A DNA stretch of 64,000 nucleotides from Mixta intestinalis (GTDB lineage Bacteria; Pseudomonadota; Gammaproteobacteria; Enterobacterales; Enterobacteriaceae), in the NCBI RefSeq assembly GCF_009914055.1, contig NZ_CP028271.1, positions 2,666,001 to 2,730,000 on the forward strand, written 5' to 3'. The notes beneath the pieces are model-generated. The model had not been told where the DNA came from. It worked only from the letters and a program-made list of their open reading frames with translations, and searched no databases. Positions 47,092-55,626 of this stretch are shown here, in pieces (the stretch's first letter is position 1; each line of letters starts with the position of its first letter). The position numbers and the translations under genes were made by a program.

Positions 47092-47119
47092 ATTTTACTC
47101 ATTTTGGCGCAAAAAGCAA
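47092..47119 (-). promoter_or_regulatory. rpsP operon promoter
   Basis: On the minus strand TTGCTT (47114-47119) and TAAAAT (47092-47097), spacer 16, with transcription predicted to begin near 47085, before the leader hairpin. Confidence 0.6.
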
Positions 47120-47159
47120 TCTAAACTGAGTAACCTCGCGGACTTTTCTATGAAACGTC

Positions 47160-48521
47160 TTAACGCCCAGGGAAGCCTGGCGGCATCATCCCCTTCATAC
47201 CGCGCAACATTTTCGCCATGCCGCCTTTCTTCATTTTCTTCATCATGCGCTGCATATCATCGAACTGCTTCAGCAGGCGGTTCACATCCTGCACCTGCAT
47301 GCCAGAGCCAGCGGCGATACGGCGTTTGCGTGACCCTTTGATAATCTCAGGTTTTTCGCGCTCTTTGCGCGTCATGGAGTTGATCATCGCCTCCATACGC
47401 ACCAGCACTTTGTCATCCATCTGCGACTTCACGTTGTCCGGCAGCTGCCCCATACCGGGCAGTTTACCCATCAAGCTGGCCATGCCGCCCATATTGCGCA
47501 TCTGTTTCAGCTGCTCAAGAAAATCGTTCAGATCGAAGCCGTCGCCTTTTTTCAGCTTGTTCGCCAGCTTCTCAGCCTGCGCGCGATCGACTTTGCTTTC
47601 GATATCCTCAATCAGCGACAGCACATCGCCCATGCCGAGGATACGCGAAGCGAGACGGTCCGGGTAAAACGGCTCCAGCGCCTCAGTCTTTTCGCCCACG
47701 CCCATAAACTTAATCGGCTTACCGGTGATATGGCGAATGGAGAGTGCCGCACCGCCGCGCGCGTCACCGTCAACTTTGGTCAGGATTACGCCGGTTAACG
47801 GCAGCGCCTCATTAAACGCCTTCGCGGTATTCGCCGCATCCTGGCCGGTCATGGCATCGACGACAAATAGTGTTTCCACCGGGTTAATCGCGGCGTGCAC
47901 CTGTTTGATTTCGTCCATCATCGCTTCATCAACGTGCAAACGACCGGCGGTATCCACCAGCAGCACGTCATAAAACTTCAGCTTCGCTTCTTTCAGCGCA
48001 TGATTAACGATATCGACTGGTTTCTGAGTGACGTCTGACGGGCAGAAATCGACGCCCACCTGCTGCGCCAGCGTCTCCAGCTGTTTGATCGCCGCCGGGC
48101 GATAAACGTCTGCAGAAACCACCAGCACTTTCTTCTTATGCTTTTCGCGCAGAAATTTACCCAGTTTCCCCACGCTGGTCGTTTTACCGGCACCCTGCAG
48201 GCCCGCCATCAGCACCACCGCTGGCGGCTGCGCGGCGAGGTTAAGCGCATGGTTTTCCGAACCCATCGCTTCAACCAGCTCGTTACGCACGATCTTGACG
48301 AATTCCTGACCCGGCGTCAGGCTCTTGTTCACCTCATGCCCAACCGCGCTCTCTTTCACGCGATTGATGAAGTCGCGCACTACCGGCAGCGCCACGTCGG
48401 CTTCCAGCAGCGCCATGCGCACTTCACGCAGGGTTTCTTTGATGTTTTCTTCGGTCAGCCTTCCGCGGCCGCTGATATTGCGCAGGGTTTGCGACAATCG
48501 ATCGGTTAAGTTATCAAACAT
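47160..48521 (-). CDS. ffh: Ffh, signal recognition particle protein
   Basis: GTPase that with 4.5S RNA delivers nascent membrane proteins to FtsY. 453 residues. N domain (1-85), G domain with GLQGAGKTTSVGKLG (near 107), DTAGRLHVDE and TKVDGDARGGAAL, and the methionine-rich M domain from about 300 (MRNMGGMASLMGKLPGMGQ, MMKKMKKGGMAKMLRGMKG). Own promoter; divergent from ypjD. Confidence 0.98.
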   Translation of the reverse strand: MFDNLTDRLSQTLRNISGRGRLTEENIKETLREVRMALLEADVALPVVRDFINRVKESAVGHEVNKSLTPGQEFVKIVRNELVEAMGSENHALNLAAQPPAVVLMAGLQGAGKTTSVGKLGKFLREKHKKKVLVVSADVYRPAAIKQLETLAQQVGVDFCPSDVTQKPVDIVNHALKEAKLKFYDVLLVDTAGRLHVDEAMMDEIKQVHAAINPVETLFVVDAMTGQDAANTAKAFNEALPLTGVILTKVDGDARGGAALSIRHITGKPIKFMGVGEKTEALEPFYPDRLASRILGMGDVLSLIEDIESKVDRAQAEKLANKLKKGDGFDLNDFLEQLKQMRNMGGMASLMGKLPGMGQLPDNVKSQMDDKVLVRMEAMINSMTRKEREKPEIIKGSRKRRIAAGSGMQVQDVNRLLKQFDDMQRMMKKMKKGGMAKMLRGMKGMMPPGFPGR

Positions 48522-48689
48522 TGTCTCTCGCTCACGATAAAACAGAGCCGCCTGGGCGACATAGAATGCGGCGGATTATAACACGAAGCCTGGCCGATCT
48601 CTGCTATCGACAATGAGATCGTTTGGAGCAAGCTGCGGCTGGCGCTATACTGCTTTTTTCTTCATCTTCCCGATATTTGACCACATTCT

Positions 48690-49478
48690 ATGTCTGCTTT
48701 TGCGATTCTGGCGCTTTTTGCCTACTCATTTAGCCTCGCGCTGATTATTCCCAGCCTGCTGAGGAATAACGGCGCCTGGCGACGCATAGCCGTGCTTTGC
48801 GCGACGCTGGCGCTGATCGCCCATGCGGTAGCGCTACAGCAGCGCATCTTCGTCAATGGCGGTCAGAACCTGAGCCTGCTTAACATCGGCTCGCTGGTTA
48901 GCCTGTTGATCGGCGCTATTATGACCATTGTGGCGTCGCGCAATCGCGGCTGGCTGCTGCTGCCGATTGTGTATAGCTTCGCGCTGATCAATCTGGCTTT
49001 CGCCACTTTTGTGCCTAATGCCTTTATCACCCATCTGGAAACCACGCCCGGCATGATGATCCATATCGGCCTGGCGCTGTTCGCCTATGCCACGCTAATG
49101 ATTGCCGCGCTCTATGCGCTACAGCTGGCATGGATCGACTACCAGCTGAAGAATAAGCGTCTGGCCTTCAGTAACGATATGCCCCCGCTGATGACCATTG
49201 AGCGGAAAATGTTTCATATCACCCAGGTTGGCATGGTGCTGCTAACGCTGGTGCTTTGTACCGGCCTGTTTTATATGGATAAGCTGTTTGCGCCTGAAAA
49301 TATTGATAAGGCGGTGCTGTCGATTCTTGCCTGGTTTGTTTATGTGGTTCTGCTCTGGGGACACTATCATGAAGGCTGGCGCGGTCGTCGCGTCGTCTGG
49401 TTTAACTGTGGCGGTGCGCTGCTGCTAACCATGTCCTATTTCGGCAGCCGCGTTCTACAGCATCTGCTTACTCACTAA
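48690..49478 (+). CDS. ypjD: YpjD, CcsA/cytochrome-assembly-like inner-membrane protein
   Basis: A 262-residue protein with about eight membrane helices and conserved histidines (HAVALQQRIF, MIHIGLALFAYATL, HYHEGWRGRR), resembling the CcsA/HemX family. Genetic context in enterobacteria (next to yfjD and ffh) links it to metal-ion homeostasis, but the activity is not established. It lies 23 bases before yfjD, so likely an operon. Confidence 0.93.
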   Translation: MSAFAILALFAYSFSLALIIPSLLRNNGAWRRIAVLCATLALIAHAVALQQRIFVNGGQNLSLLNIGSLVSLLIGAIMTIVASRNRGWLLLPIVYSFALINLAFATFVPNAFITHLETTPGMMIHIGLALFAYATLMIAALYALQLAWIDYQLKNKRLAFSNDMPPLMTIERKMFHITQVGMVLLTLVLCTGLFYMDKLFAPENIDKAVLSILAWFVYVVLLWGHYHEGWRGRRVVWFNCGGALLLTMSYFGSRVLQHLLTH

Positions 49479-49501
49479 CTGGCAAATACAAGGATCTTGC
49501 G

Positions 49502-50788
49502 TTGGAGCACATTTCAACCACCACCCTGATTATTACCCTGGTTGTGATGATTCTGGTCTCTGCCTACTTTTCCGGTTCCGAAACCGGCATGATGACCCTG
49601 AATCGCTACCGGCTACGCCACAAGGCCCGCAGCGGCAACCGTAGCGCACGGCGCGTCGAAAAACTGCTGCGCCGCCCCGATCGTCTGATAAGCCTCGTTT
49701 TGATCGGCAATAACCTGGTCAATATTCTCGCCTCCGCGTTGGCTACCATCGTCGGTATGCGCCTGTACGGCGATGCGGGCGTGGCTATCGCCACCGGCAT
49801 ACTGACCTTTGCGGTGCTGATTTTTGCCGAAGTGTTACCGAAAACGGTCGCGGCCCTCTACCCGGAAAAAGTAGCTTACCCAAGCAGCCTGCTGCTGGGG
49901 CCGCTGCAAATTATCATGATGCCGCTGGTATGGCTGCTGAACACTATTACGCGCCTGCTGATGCGCATGGTGGGTATCAAGGCTGACGGTTCAATTAGCG
50001 CCGCGCTGAGCAAAGATGAGCTGCGTACCATCGTCTACGAGTCACGCTCACTGATGTCGCGCCGCCATCAGGATATGCTGCTGTCAGTACTCGATCTGGA
50101 GAAGGTTAACGTTGATGACATCATGGTGCCGCGCAATGAGATTGTTGGCATCAATATTAATGATGACTGGAAATCGATCGAGCGGCAGGTATCGCATTCA
50201 CCGCATGGCCGTATCGTTCTGTTTCGTGATTCCCTGGATGATGCGGTTGCCATGCTACGGGTACGAGAGGCCTGGCGCATGATGACGGAGAAACGCGAGT
50301 TCACTAAAGAGAACCTGCTGCGCGCCGCCGATGAAATCTACTACGTGCCGGAAGGAACGCCGCTTAACGTGCAGCTGGTGAAATTCCAGCGCAACAAGAA
50401 AAAAGTGGGCCTGGTGGTGGATGAATATGGCGATATTAAAGGTCTGGTAACCATTGAGGACATCCTCGAAGAGATCGTGGGGGATTTCACTACCTCGATG
50501 TCTCCGTCACTGGCGGAAGAGGTCATGCCGCAGAGCGACGGTTCAGTGTTAATTGAAGGCGGTGCCAACGTGCGAGAAATTAATAAAGCCTTTAACTGGC
50601 AGCTGCCCCAGGAAGAAGCGCGTACCATTAACGGTATGCTGCTGGAAGAGCTGGGGGAGATCCCTCAGGCAGGCACTCGTATCCAGGTAGGAAACTACGA
50701 TATCGATATTCTTGACGTCCAGGACAATATGGTGAAGCAGGTGCGGATAATGCCGCAACAGCCGCTAAAATCTACCATTGGCTCCTGA
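49502..50788 (+). CDS. yfjD: YfjD, CNNM/CorC-family membrane protein (DUF21-CBS)
   Basis: Predicted divalent-cation (Mg/Co) transport-associated protein, 428 residues. A DUF21 membrane domain (1-190, AYFSGSETGMMTLNRYRL) is followed by a paired CBS domain (~200-330, DIMVPRNEIVGI, LVVDEYGDIKGLVTIEDILEE) and a C-terminal CorC_HlyC domain (~345-425). The start is TTG at 49502 after AAGGATC. The E. coli protein also begins MEHISTTTLII, so the rare start looks conserved. Confidence 0.94.
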   Translation: MEHISTTTLIITLVVMILVSAYFSGSETGMMTLNRYRLRHKARSGNRSARRVEKLLRRPDRLISLVLIGNNLVNILASALATIVGMRLYGDAGVAIATGILTFAVLIFAEVLPKTVAALYPEKVAYPSSLLLGPLQIIMMPLVWLLNTITRLLMRMVGIKADGSISAALSKDELRTIVYESRSLMSRRHQDMLLSVLDLEKVNVDDIMVPRNEIVGININDDWKSIERQVSHSPHGRIVLFRDSLDDAVAMLRVREAWRMMTEKREFTKENLLRAADEIYYVPEGTPLNVQLVKFQRNKKKVGLVVDEYGDIKGLVTIEDILEEIVGDFTTSMSPSLAEEVMPQSDGSVLIEGGANVREINKAFNWQLPQEEARTINGMLLEELGEIPQAGTRIQVGNYDIDILDVQDNMVKQVRIMPQQPLKSTIGS

Positions 50789-50797
50789 CGCAGGGAT

Positions 50798-50825
50798 AAA
50801 AAAGGCCGCTTACGCGGCCTTTTTT
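50798..50825. terminator. bidirectional terminator between yfjD and luxS
   Basis: The stem GGCCGC/GCGGCC with loop TTAC is flanked by A6 and T6, between two convergent genes. Confidence 0.93.
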
Positions 50826-50836
50826 ATACTTCACGA

Positions 50837-51355
50837 TCAGTGAATTTCCAGCTCTTTCAGCTTATCCTGCGGCAGCGCCAGCTCGTCATTGTGGTTGACG
50901 CGCACGTCATGCTCAATGATATGACGGGCGATATCCTTCGCTTCATCCAGCGAGTGCATCTGATAAGTACCGCACTGATATTCGTTCAGTTCCGGGATCT
51001 GGTTCTGATCCTCTACTTTCAGCACGTCATTCATTGCCGCTTTCCAGGCATCAGCAACACGCTGCTCGGCTGGCGTACCAATCAGGCTCATATAGAAACC
51101 GGTACGGCAGCCCATCGGGGAAATATCGATGATTTCTACGCCATCGCCGTTCAGGTGATTACGCATAAAGCCAGCAAACAGGTGCTCCAGCGTATGGATG
51201 CCACGCTCCGGCATTACCTCTTTATTCGGCACGCAGAAACGCAGGTCGAAAACGGTGATAGTGTCGCCATGAGGCGTATTCATAGTTTTCGCAACGCGTA
51301 CCGCCGGTGCGGCCATGCGCGTATGGTCGACGGTAAAACTGTCCAGCAATGGCAT
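50837..51355 (-). CDS. luxS: LuxS, S-ribosylhomocysteine lyase
   Basis: Cleaves S-ribosylhomocysteine to homocysteine and the AI-2 precursor in the activated methyl cycle. 172 residues. The metal site HTLEH is at 54-58 in RGIHTLEHLFAGFMR; the downstream Cys is in DISPMGCRTGFY and the third His-region in YQCGTYQMHSLDEAK. GAGGTAAC precedes the ATG. Its 5' leader is antisense to the start of MicA's promoter region. Confidence 0.98.
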   Translation of the reverse strand: MPLLDSFTVDHTRMAAPAVRVAKTMNTPHGDTITVFDLRFCVPNKEVMPERGIHTLEHLFAGFMRNHLNGDGVEIIDISPMGCRTGFYMSLIGTPAEQRVADAWKAAMNDVLKVEDQNQIPELNEYQCGTYQMHSLDEAKDIARHIIEHDVRVNHNDELALPQDKLKELEIH

Positions 51356-51391
51356 ATTGTTACCTCAGCTAAAAAATTTTTTATGAATGAT

Positions 51392-51420
51392 GAAACTTTT
51401 CCATTCGCCGTGCGTCTGAA
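51392..51420 (+). promoter_or_regulatory. sigma-E promoter of micA
   Basis: GAAACTT (51392-51398) and TCTGAA (51415-51420), spacer 16, match the sigma-E pattern (GGAACTT / TCTGA). They place the start at 51426, where the conserved MicA 5' end GAAAGACGCGC begins. Confidence 0.8.
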
Positions 51421-51425
51421 TGTAT

Positions 51426-51498
51426 GAAAGACGCGCATTTGTTATCATCATCCCTGACAACAGAGATGTTAATTTGGCCACAGCGATGTGGCCTTTTT
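51426..51498 (+). ncRNA. micA: MicA small regulatory RNA
   Basis: About 73 bases between luxS and gshA, on the strand opposite to both. The 5' seed GAAAGACGCGCATTTGTTAT and the following TCATCCCTGA are the same as in E. coli MicA. It ends in the hairpin GGCCACA/TGTGGCC plus T5. MicA pairs with ompA and other porin or envelope mRNAs with the help of Hfq when sigma-E senses envelope stress. Confidence 0.93.
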
Positions 51499-51503
51499 CT
51501 TTT

Positions 51504-53066
51504 CTACCCTTTTTTCCCCGCCAGAAACGCCTCAAAGCTGAGCGTATCCGCCGCTTCCAGCTCCTGCTGCGCATTACGCGAACGTAACGCTTCCTGGGTA
51601 AAATCTTCCGGCTTCAGCACTTCCAGCGGCTCTTCCGTCAGCATCTGACGATACTGCTCGGAAAGCGCCAGGCCGGTGCCGCTGATGCCGTTCTCCAGCA
51701 TTGCCTGCAGAATACGGGCAGAATAGGTTAGCGAAGGATCGTCAAAAGAGGCAGCCAGCCGATCGCATACCTGTTGATATTCCGGCGTATCGGATTGACG
51801 ATCGAGCACTTCCGCCACGCGGCTGAGATCGGCAAACAGCGCCTTACCCACCTCCGTTAACGGCTGGCGCGCATCTTCGCAGCCTATGCCGATAGTCTGA
51901 CCCGGCTTACGCCCTTCCAGAATCACTCGATTCCAGTTCTTGCGTGCGCACAGCAGCTCGGCGCTGCTCATTTCCGGCGCATCAGCAAGGGTACACCAAA
52001 TCAGGAAGAGATCGAGGAAACGCACCTGGGTTTCATCTACGCCAACCGGTGAAAACGGGTTGATATCAAGCGAGCGTACTTCAATATATTCAATACCGCC
52101 ACGCGCCAGCGCATCAGAGGGCGCTTCACCCGCACGGGTAACACGTTTGGGACGAATAGGCGCGTAAAGCTCATTCTCGATTTGCAGCACATTGGTATTA
52201 AGCTGCAACCAGTTGCCTTCTTCATCCTTCACGCCCAGGCGTGCATACTCTTCAGAAGGCGTTTTGATCGCCTTTTTCAGCGCATCAACATAGCCTTCCA
52301 GCGTATTGAACGTAATGCCCAAGCCGCTTTGTGACTTGTTGGTATAGCCAAGATCGCTTAGACGCAGCGAGGTCGCATAAGGCAGCCAAAGCATGCCGCG
52401 CTCGTTGCGCTCAAAAGGCAGAGTGCTCTCTTTGCCCTGGAGAAAGGTAGAGCAGATGGCGGGCGAGGCACCAAACAGATAGGGAATAATCCAGCCAAAG
52501 CGGTAATAGTTACGGATCAGGCGCAGATAGCCAGCAGAAATCACCGCCTTGCCGCTTTCCTCATCTTTTACGCCCGCCCAGGCCTGCCAGAAAGAGAGCG
52601 GCAGCGAGAAATTATAATGCACGCCGGAGATGGTCTGCATTAGCGCGCCATAGCGGTTCTTCAGCCCTTCACGGTACAGCGTTTTCATCCGCCCGATATT
52701 CGAGCTGCCATATTGCGCCAGCTGGATATCATCGCTGTTTTCGATGATGCAAGGCATACTGAAAGGCCACATACGCTCCTCGCCCAGCTCACGCGCCACG
52801 TGACGATGTATGTCGCGCAGGAAAGCCAGCAGATGATCGATATCCCGATCGACCGGCGTAATAAATTCCAGCAGCGATTCAGCGAAGTCTGTGGTAATCC
52901 ATTTATGGGTCAGCGCTGCACCAAGGTGCGCTGGATGGCCCGTTGTGGCAATTTTACCGTCTGGCCTGACACGTAGCGTTTCACGCTCAATGCCGCGACC
53001 AATACCTTTCAGGGCGTCAGGGTGAGCTTCCAGCCAGGAAAGCGCCTGTGATACGTCCGGGATCAA
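51504..53066 (-). CDS. gshA: GshA, glutamate-cysteine ligase
   Basis: First and rate-limiting enzyme of glutathione synthesis. About 520 residues (518 in E. coli), with RGIERETLRVRPDGK, QTISGVHYNFSLP and RLSDLGYTNKSQS. I place the start at the TTG at 53066: it is preceded by GGGAGGTCATT and gives IPDVSQALSWLE, the same N-terminus and start codon as E. coli. An in-frame ATG at 53108 has no such site. The 3' end abuts the micA terminator. Confidence 0.95.
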   Translation of the reverse strand: MIPDVSQALSWLEAHPDALKGIGRGIERETLRVRPDGKIATTGHPAHLGAALTHKWITTDFAESLLEFITPVDRDIDHLLAFLRDIHRHVARELGEERMWPFSMPCIIENSDDIQLAQYGSSNIGRMKTLYREGLKNRYGALMQTISGVHYNFSLPLSFWQAWAGVKDEESGKAVISAGYLRLIRNYYRFGWIIPYLFGASPAICSTFLQGKESTLPFERNERGMLWLPYATSLRLSDLGYTNKSQSGLGITFNTLEGYVDALKKAIKTPSEEYARLGVKDEEGNWLQLNTNVLQIENELYAPIRPKRVTRAGEAPSDALARGGIEYIEVRSLDINPFSPVGVDETQVRFLDLFLIWCTLADAPEMSSAELLCARKNWNRVILEGRKPGQTIGIGCEDARQPLTEVGKALFADLSRVAEVLDRQSDTPEYQQVCDRLAASFDDPSLTYSARILQAMLENGISGTGLALSEQYRQMLTEEPLEVLKPEDFTQEALRSRNAQQELEAADTLSFEAFLAGKKG

Positions 53067-53139
53067 AATGACCTCCCGCTCAGAGAATAATTTATTTTTG
53101 TTCAGCATAATGTTAACCGTAGCCCCGATTCTGTGTGAA

Positions 53140-53565
53140 TCAATGCCACCACGCCATGCCCTGTAAAGTTGCGGTCGCAACCACCACGTAACGCAGGGTT
53201 TTCCCGATAGCCAGAAACAGCACTACCGGCAGCCATGAGAAACGCAACCATCCAGCCAGAACGCACAGCAGATCGCCAATCAGCGGTAACCAGCTGAAGA
53301 GCAGCGCTGCAGGACCCAACCGACGCAACCACGCTATTGCTGTGTCATGCCATCGCCCACGCTGTAACGGCAGCAGGCGTCCAATAACCACGTTTGTTAA
53401 TCCGCCGAGCGTGTTCCCTACGGCTGCGACAAAAACTAACCCTAATGCCGATGTTTTTCCCGCCAGTAACAAGGTCACCAGCAGAATTTCGGAGCTGCCA
53501 GGAAGCAGCGTAGCGCTCAAAAAACTGCTGGTAAATAACGAGCCGTAGCTCAGCATGTCGTTCAC
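53140..53565 (-). CDS. yqaA: YqaA, DedA/SNARE-associated-type inner-membrane protein
   Basis: 141-residue membrane protein matching E. coli YqaA (SFLSATLLPGSSEILLV, GNTLGGLTNVVIGRLLPL, LPLIGDLLCVLAGWLR). It is a small relative of the DedA (VTT) family; function unknown. The start is GTG at 53565 overlapping the yqaB stop (GTGA), so translation is coupled to yqaB. Confidence 0.93.
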   Translation of the reverse strand: MNDMLSYGSLFTSSFLSATLLPGSSEILLVTLLLAGKTSALGLVFVAAVGNTLGGLTNVVIGRLLPLQRGRWHDTAIAWLRRLGPAALLFSWLPLIGDLLCVLAGWLRFSWLPVVLFLAIGKTLRYVVVATATLQGMAWWH

Positions 53566-54128
53566 AACAGACGCACGTCTACCGCATCCATACCGGCGGC
53601 CTGCGCAGCCTGTAAACCGAAATCGGCATCTTCAAACACTACGCACTTTTCCGGAGCTACGTTCAGCAGTGCGGCACAGCGCAGGAAGGTATCGGGCTCA
53701 GGCTTATGACGTTGAACATCATCCGCACCGACAATAGCCGTAAAGTAGTGACGCAGATTCAGATGCGTTAATAACGCCTCAGCCATCTTATGTTCGCTAC
53801 CGGTTCCTACCGCCATCGGTTTGCGTCCGTGATATGCCTTAACTACCTCAATCAACGGCAGTGGACGTACGCTGTCAAACAGCATCGCTTCCACCGCGGC
53901 AGTTTTTTCTGCCGCCAGCTGATGAGGGTCGAGATCCGCCTGGTGGCTGTCGATAATAAACTGCGCTATGCGCCATGTCGGCGAACCGTTTAAGCCGATA
54001 ACGGCGTTTCTGTCAAAAGACAAACCATAGCCAGCCAGTACATGCGCCCATGCTTTTCGATGTGTTGGCTCGGTATCCAGGATAGTACCGTCCATATCGA
54101 AAATCAGTCCGTCATAACTATCGTACAT
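53562..54128 (-). CDS. yqaB: YqaB, fructose-1-phosphate phosphatase (HAD family)
   Basis: HAD-superfamily phosphatase acting on fructose-1-phosphate and 6-phosphogluconate in E. coli. 188 residues as in E. coli. Motif I is IFDMDGTILDTEP, motif II is VGTGSEH, and the motif III/IV area is KPEPDTF ... VVFEDADFG. The start at 54128 (MYDSYDG) follows GGGAGAGGG. First gene of yqaB-yqaA, downstream of the tRNA cluster. Confidence 0.95.
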   Translation of the reverse strand: MYDSYDGLIFDMDGTILDTEPTHRKAWAHVLAGYGLSFDRNAVIGLNGSPTWRIAQFIIDSHQADLDPHQLAAEKTAAVEAMLFDSVRPLPLIEVVKAYHGRKPMAVGTGSEHKMAEALLTHLNLRHYFTAIVGADDVQRHKPEPDTFLRCAALLNVAPEKCVVFEDADFGLQAAQAAGMDAVDVRLL

Positions 54129-54406
54129 ACCCTCTCCCGCTGTGGATTCGTGCACCAATACTTTAACGCAAAGTCCGCAGGTTGTCGCCGGTAGCTATGA
54201 ACAGCAAATGCTTTGAATCTATTGAGAAATTCAGGAATCAGAAAAAGGTCAGAGGGTTAGCAGGTCAGGATAAAGCACAAATGGGGACATCGTAATCAAT
54301 AAAACAGCTAACTGAAGGGGATAAATCAGAAATAGATGGCAGGGAGAATGCAGTAAGGAAAAGTAGAACTGGAGAAAAAGTAAAGTGATTACTGACAGGA
54401 AGAAGA

Positions 54407-54483
54407 TGGTGCATCCGGGAGGATTCGAACCTCCGACCGCTCGGTTCGTAGCCGAGTACTCTATCCAGCTGAGCTACGGATGC
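54407..54483 (-). tRNA. argV/argY/argZ-type: tRNA-Arg (ACG), copy 3 in transcription order
   Basis: 77 bases with an encoded CCA, GCATCCGTAGCTC to CCCGGATGCACCA. Anticodon ACG (54447-54449), in which the first A becomes inosine. Identical to the next two copies. Confidence 0.98.
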
Positions 54484-54556
54484 ATCGGAAAAACAAGGGG
54501 GTACTGCAACTTACCTGAGGAAATACGCGAGAAGATAATCCGTTCTTCTGAGAAGA

Positions 54557-54633
54557 TGGTGCATCCGGGAGGATTCGAACCTCCGACCGCTCGGTTCGTA
54601 GCCGAGTACTCTATCCAGCTGAGCTACGGATGC
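54557..54633 (-). tRNA. argV/argY/argZ-type: tRNA-Arg (ACG), copy 2
   Basis: 77 bases, identical to the flanking copies. The spacers are of similar size (73 and 90 bases) but differ in sequence apart from a few bases next to CCA. Confidence 0.98.
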
Positions 54634-54723
54634 ATAACAAATTCTTGTATAACGCAGGGTGCTAACAACTCACCGTGACACAGGCTGCTAATACTGTATC
54701 AATTTACTACCACAACCTTGAGA

Positions 54724-54800
54724 TGGTGCATCCGGGAGGATTCGAACCTCCGACCGCTCGGTTCGTAGCCGAGTACTCTATCCAGCTGAGCTACGGATGC
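54724..54800 (-). tRNA. argV/argY/argZ-type: tRNA-Arg (ACG), copy 1
   Basis: 77 bases, identical to the other two, 9 bases after tRNA-Ser. E. coli has four such genes at this locus; I find three. Confidence 0.98.
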
Positions 54801-54809
54801 ATCATTAAA

Positions 54810-54902
54810 TGGCGGTGAGAGAGGGATTCGAACCCTCGATGCAGCTTTTGACCGCATACTCCCTTAGCAGGGGAGCGCCTTCAGCCTCTCGGCCATCTCA
54901 CC
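54810..54902 (-). tRNA. serV: tRNA-Ser (GCT)
   Basis: 93 bases including a long variable arm and CCA, from GGTGAGATGGCCGAGAGG to CTCTCACCGCCA. Anticodon GCT (54866-54868). First gene of the serV-arg polycistronic tRNA transcript. Confidence 0.98.
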
Positions 54903-54966
54903 TAACGCGTTCTTGCGAACTGTGCTGCTGAACTTTGTTTCCGCTCATCGGCACTGCGTGGCGCAC

Positions 54967-54994
54967 ATATTACTTTCCCGGACTTATAAGTCAA
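54967..54994 (-). promoter_or_regulatory. promoter of the serV-arg tRNA operon
   Basis: On the minus strand TTGACT (54989-54994) and TAATAT (54967-54972), spacer 16, followed by a GC-rich discriminator GTGCGCC typical of stringently controlled stable-RNA promoters. Confidence 0.85.
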
Positions 54995-55201
54995 ACAATT
55001 TTTCCCAACAAATGTTTGTTTGCACAAAAGCCACGCAATTCGCATATTTTGCCGACAAAAGGAGTGATTTATCAACAGCAGAACAGGGAAAAAATCACAA
55101 AACAAAGATAAACGCAGGGAAAAAAACAGGAGGGAAAAATTTACATTGCGCCTCACTGCCCGTGCAGGAGTAGTGAGGCGCGCGATTCGATATGGCTGGC
55201 T

Positions 55202-55381
55202 TTATTGCGGCTGGCTCTTTTCAGCCTGTATGCGCTGATAGATCTCTTCACGGTGTACGGAAACTTCTTTTGGCGCATTCACACCAATGCGCACCTGGTT
55301 ACCTTTAACGCCCAGTACCGTTACCGTCACCTCATCACCAATCATGAGGGTTTCACCAACTCGACGAGTTAGAATAAGCAT
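55202..55381 (-). CDS. csrA: CsrA, global post-transcriptional regulator
   Basis: Small dimeric RNA-binding protein that binds GGA motifs in leader RNAs, repressing glycogen synthesis and biofilm and activating motility. 59 residues; the first 57 are the same as E. coli CsrA ([38 protein letters not shown]). The tail is SQPQ instead of SQQSSY. AAGGAG precedes the ATG. Its promoters should lie in the 245-base gap to alaS. Confidence 0.98.
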
Positions 55382-55572
55382 TCTTTGCTCCTTGAAAGAT
55401 TAAAAGAGTCGGGCCTGTCGGGTCCCCGGCATTATCCATCATATAGCGCTAAACGTAGATGATGACAAACAGCTCAAAGCATCCTGTCACGCCAGTACAT
55501 TCTGCTGATAGTTAGTTTAGCCGAAATCATAACCCTCATCCTGACTTTGTTATTACAGAGTACGGATTGCAT

Positions 55573-55606
55573 TAAAAAGCGCCAGCGGAACGGGTCCACG
55601 GCGCTT
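55573..55606 (-). terminator. alaS terminator
   Basis: On the minus strand AAGCGCC/GGCGCTT with a 16-base loop is followed by TTTTTAAT, about 20 bases past the alaS stop. Confidence 0.75.
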
Positions 55607-55626
55607 CCGTACTGCTTTTTTATAAC

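Noticed and set aside
54385..54678. 97-codon ORF with an internal repeat (MVHPGGFEPPTARF twice)
   Set aside because: The repeat is the translated antisense of two identical tRNA-Arg genes.
54407..54800. Three evenly spaced identical repeats resembling a repeat array
   Set aside because: Each unit is a full tRNA-Arg gene; units of 77 bases and spacers of 73-90 bases do not fit CRISPR, and no cas gene is present.
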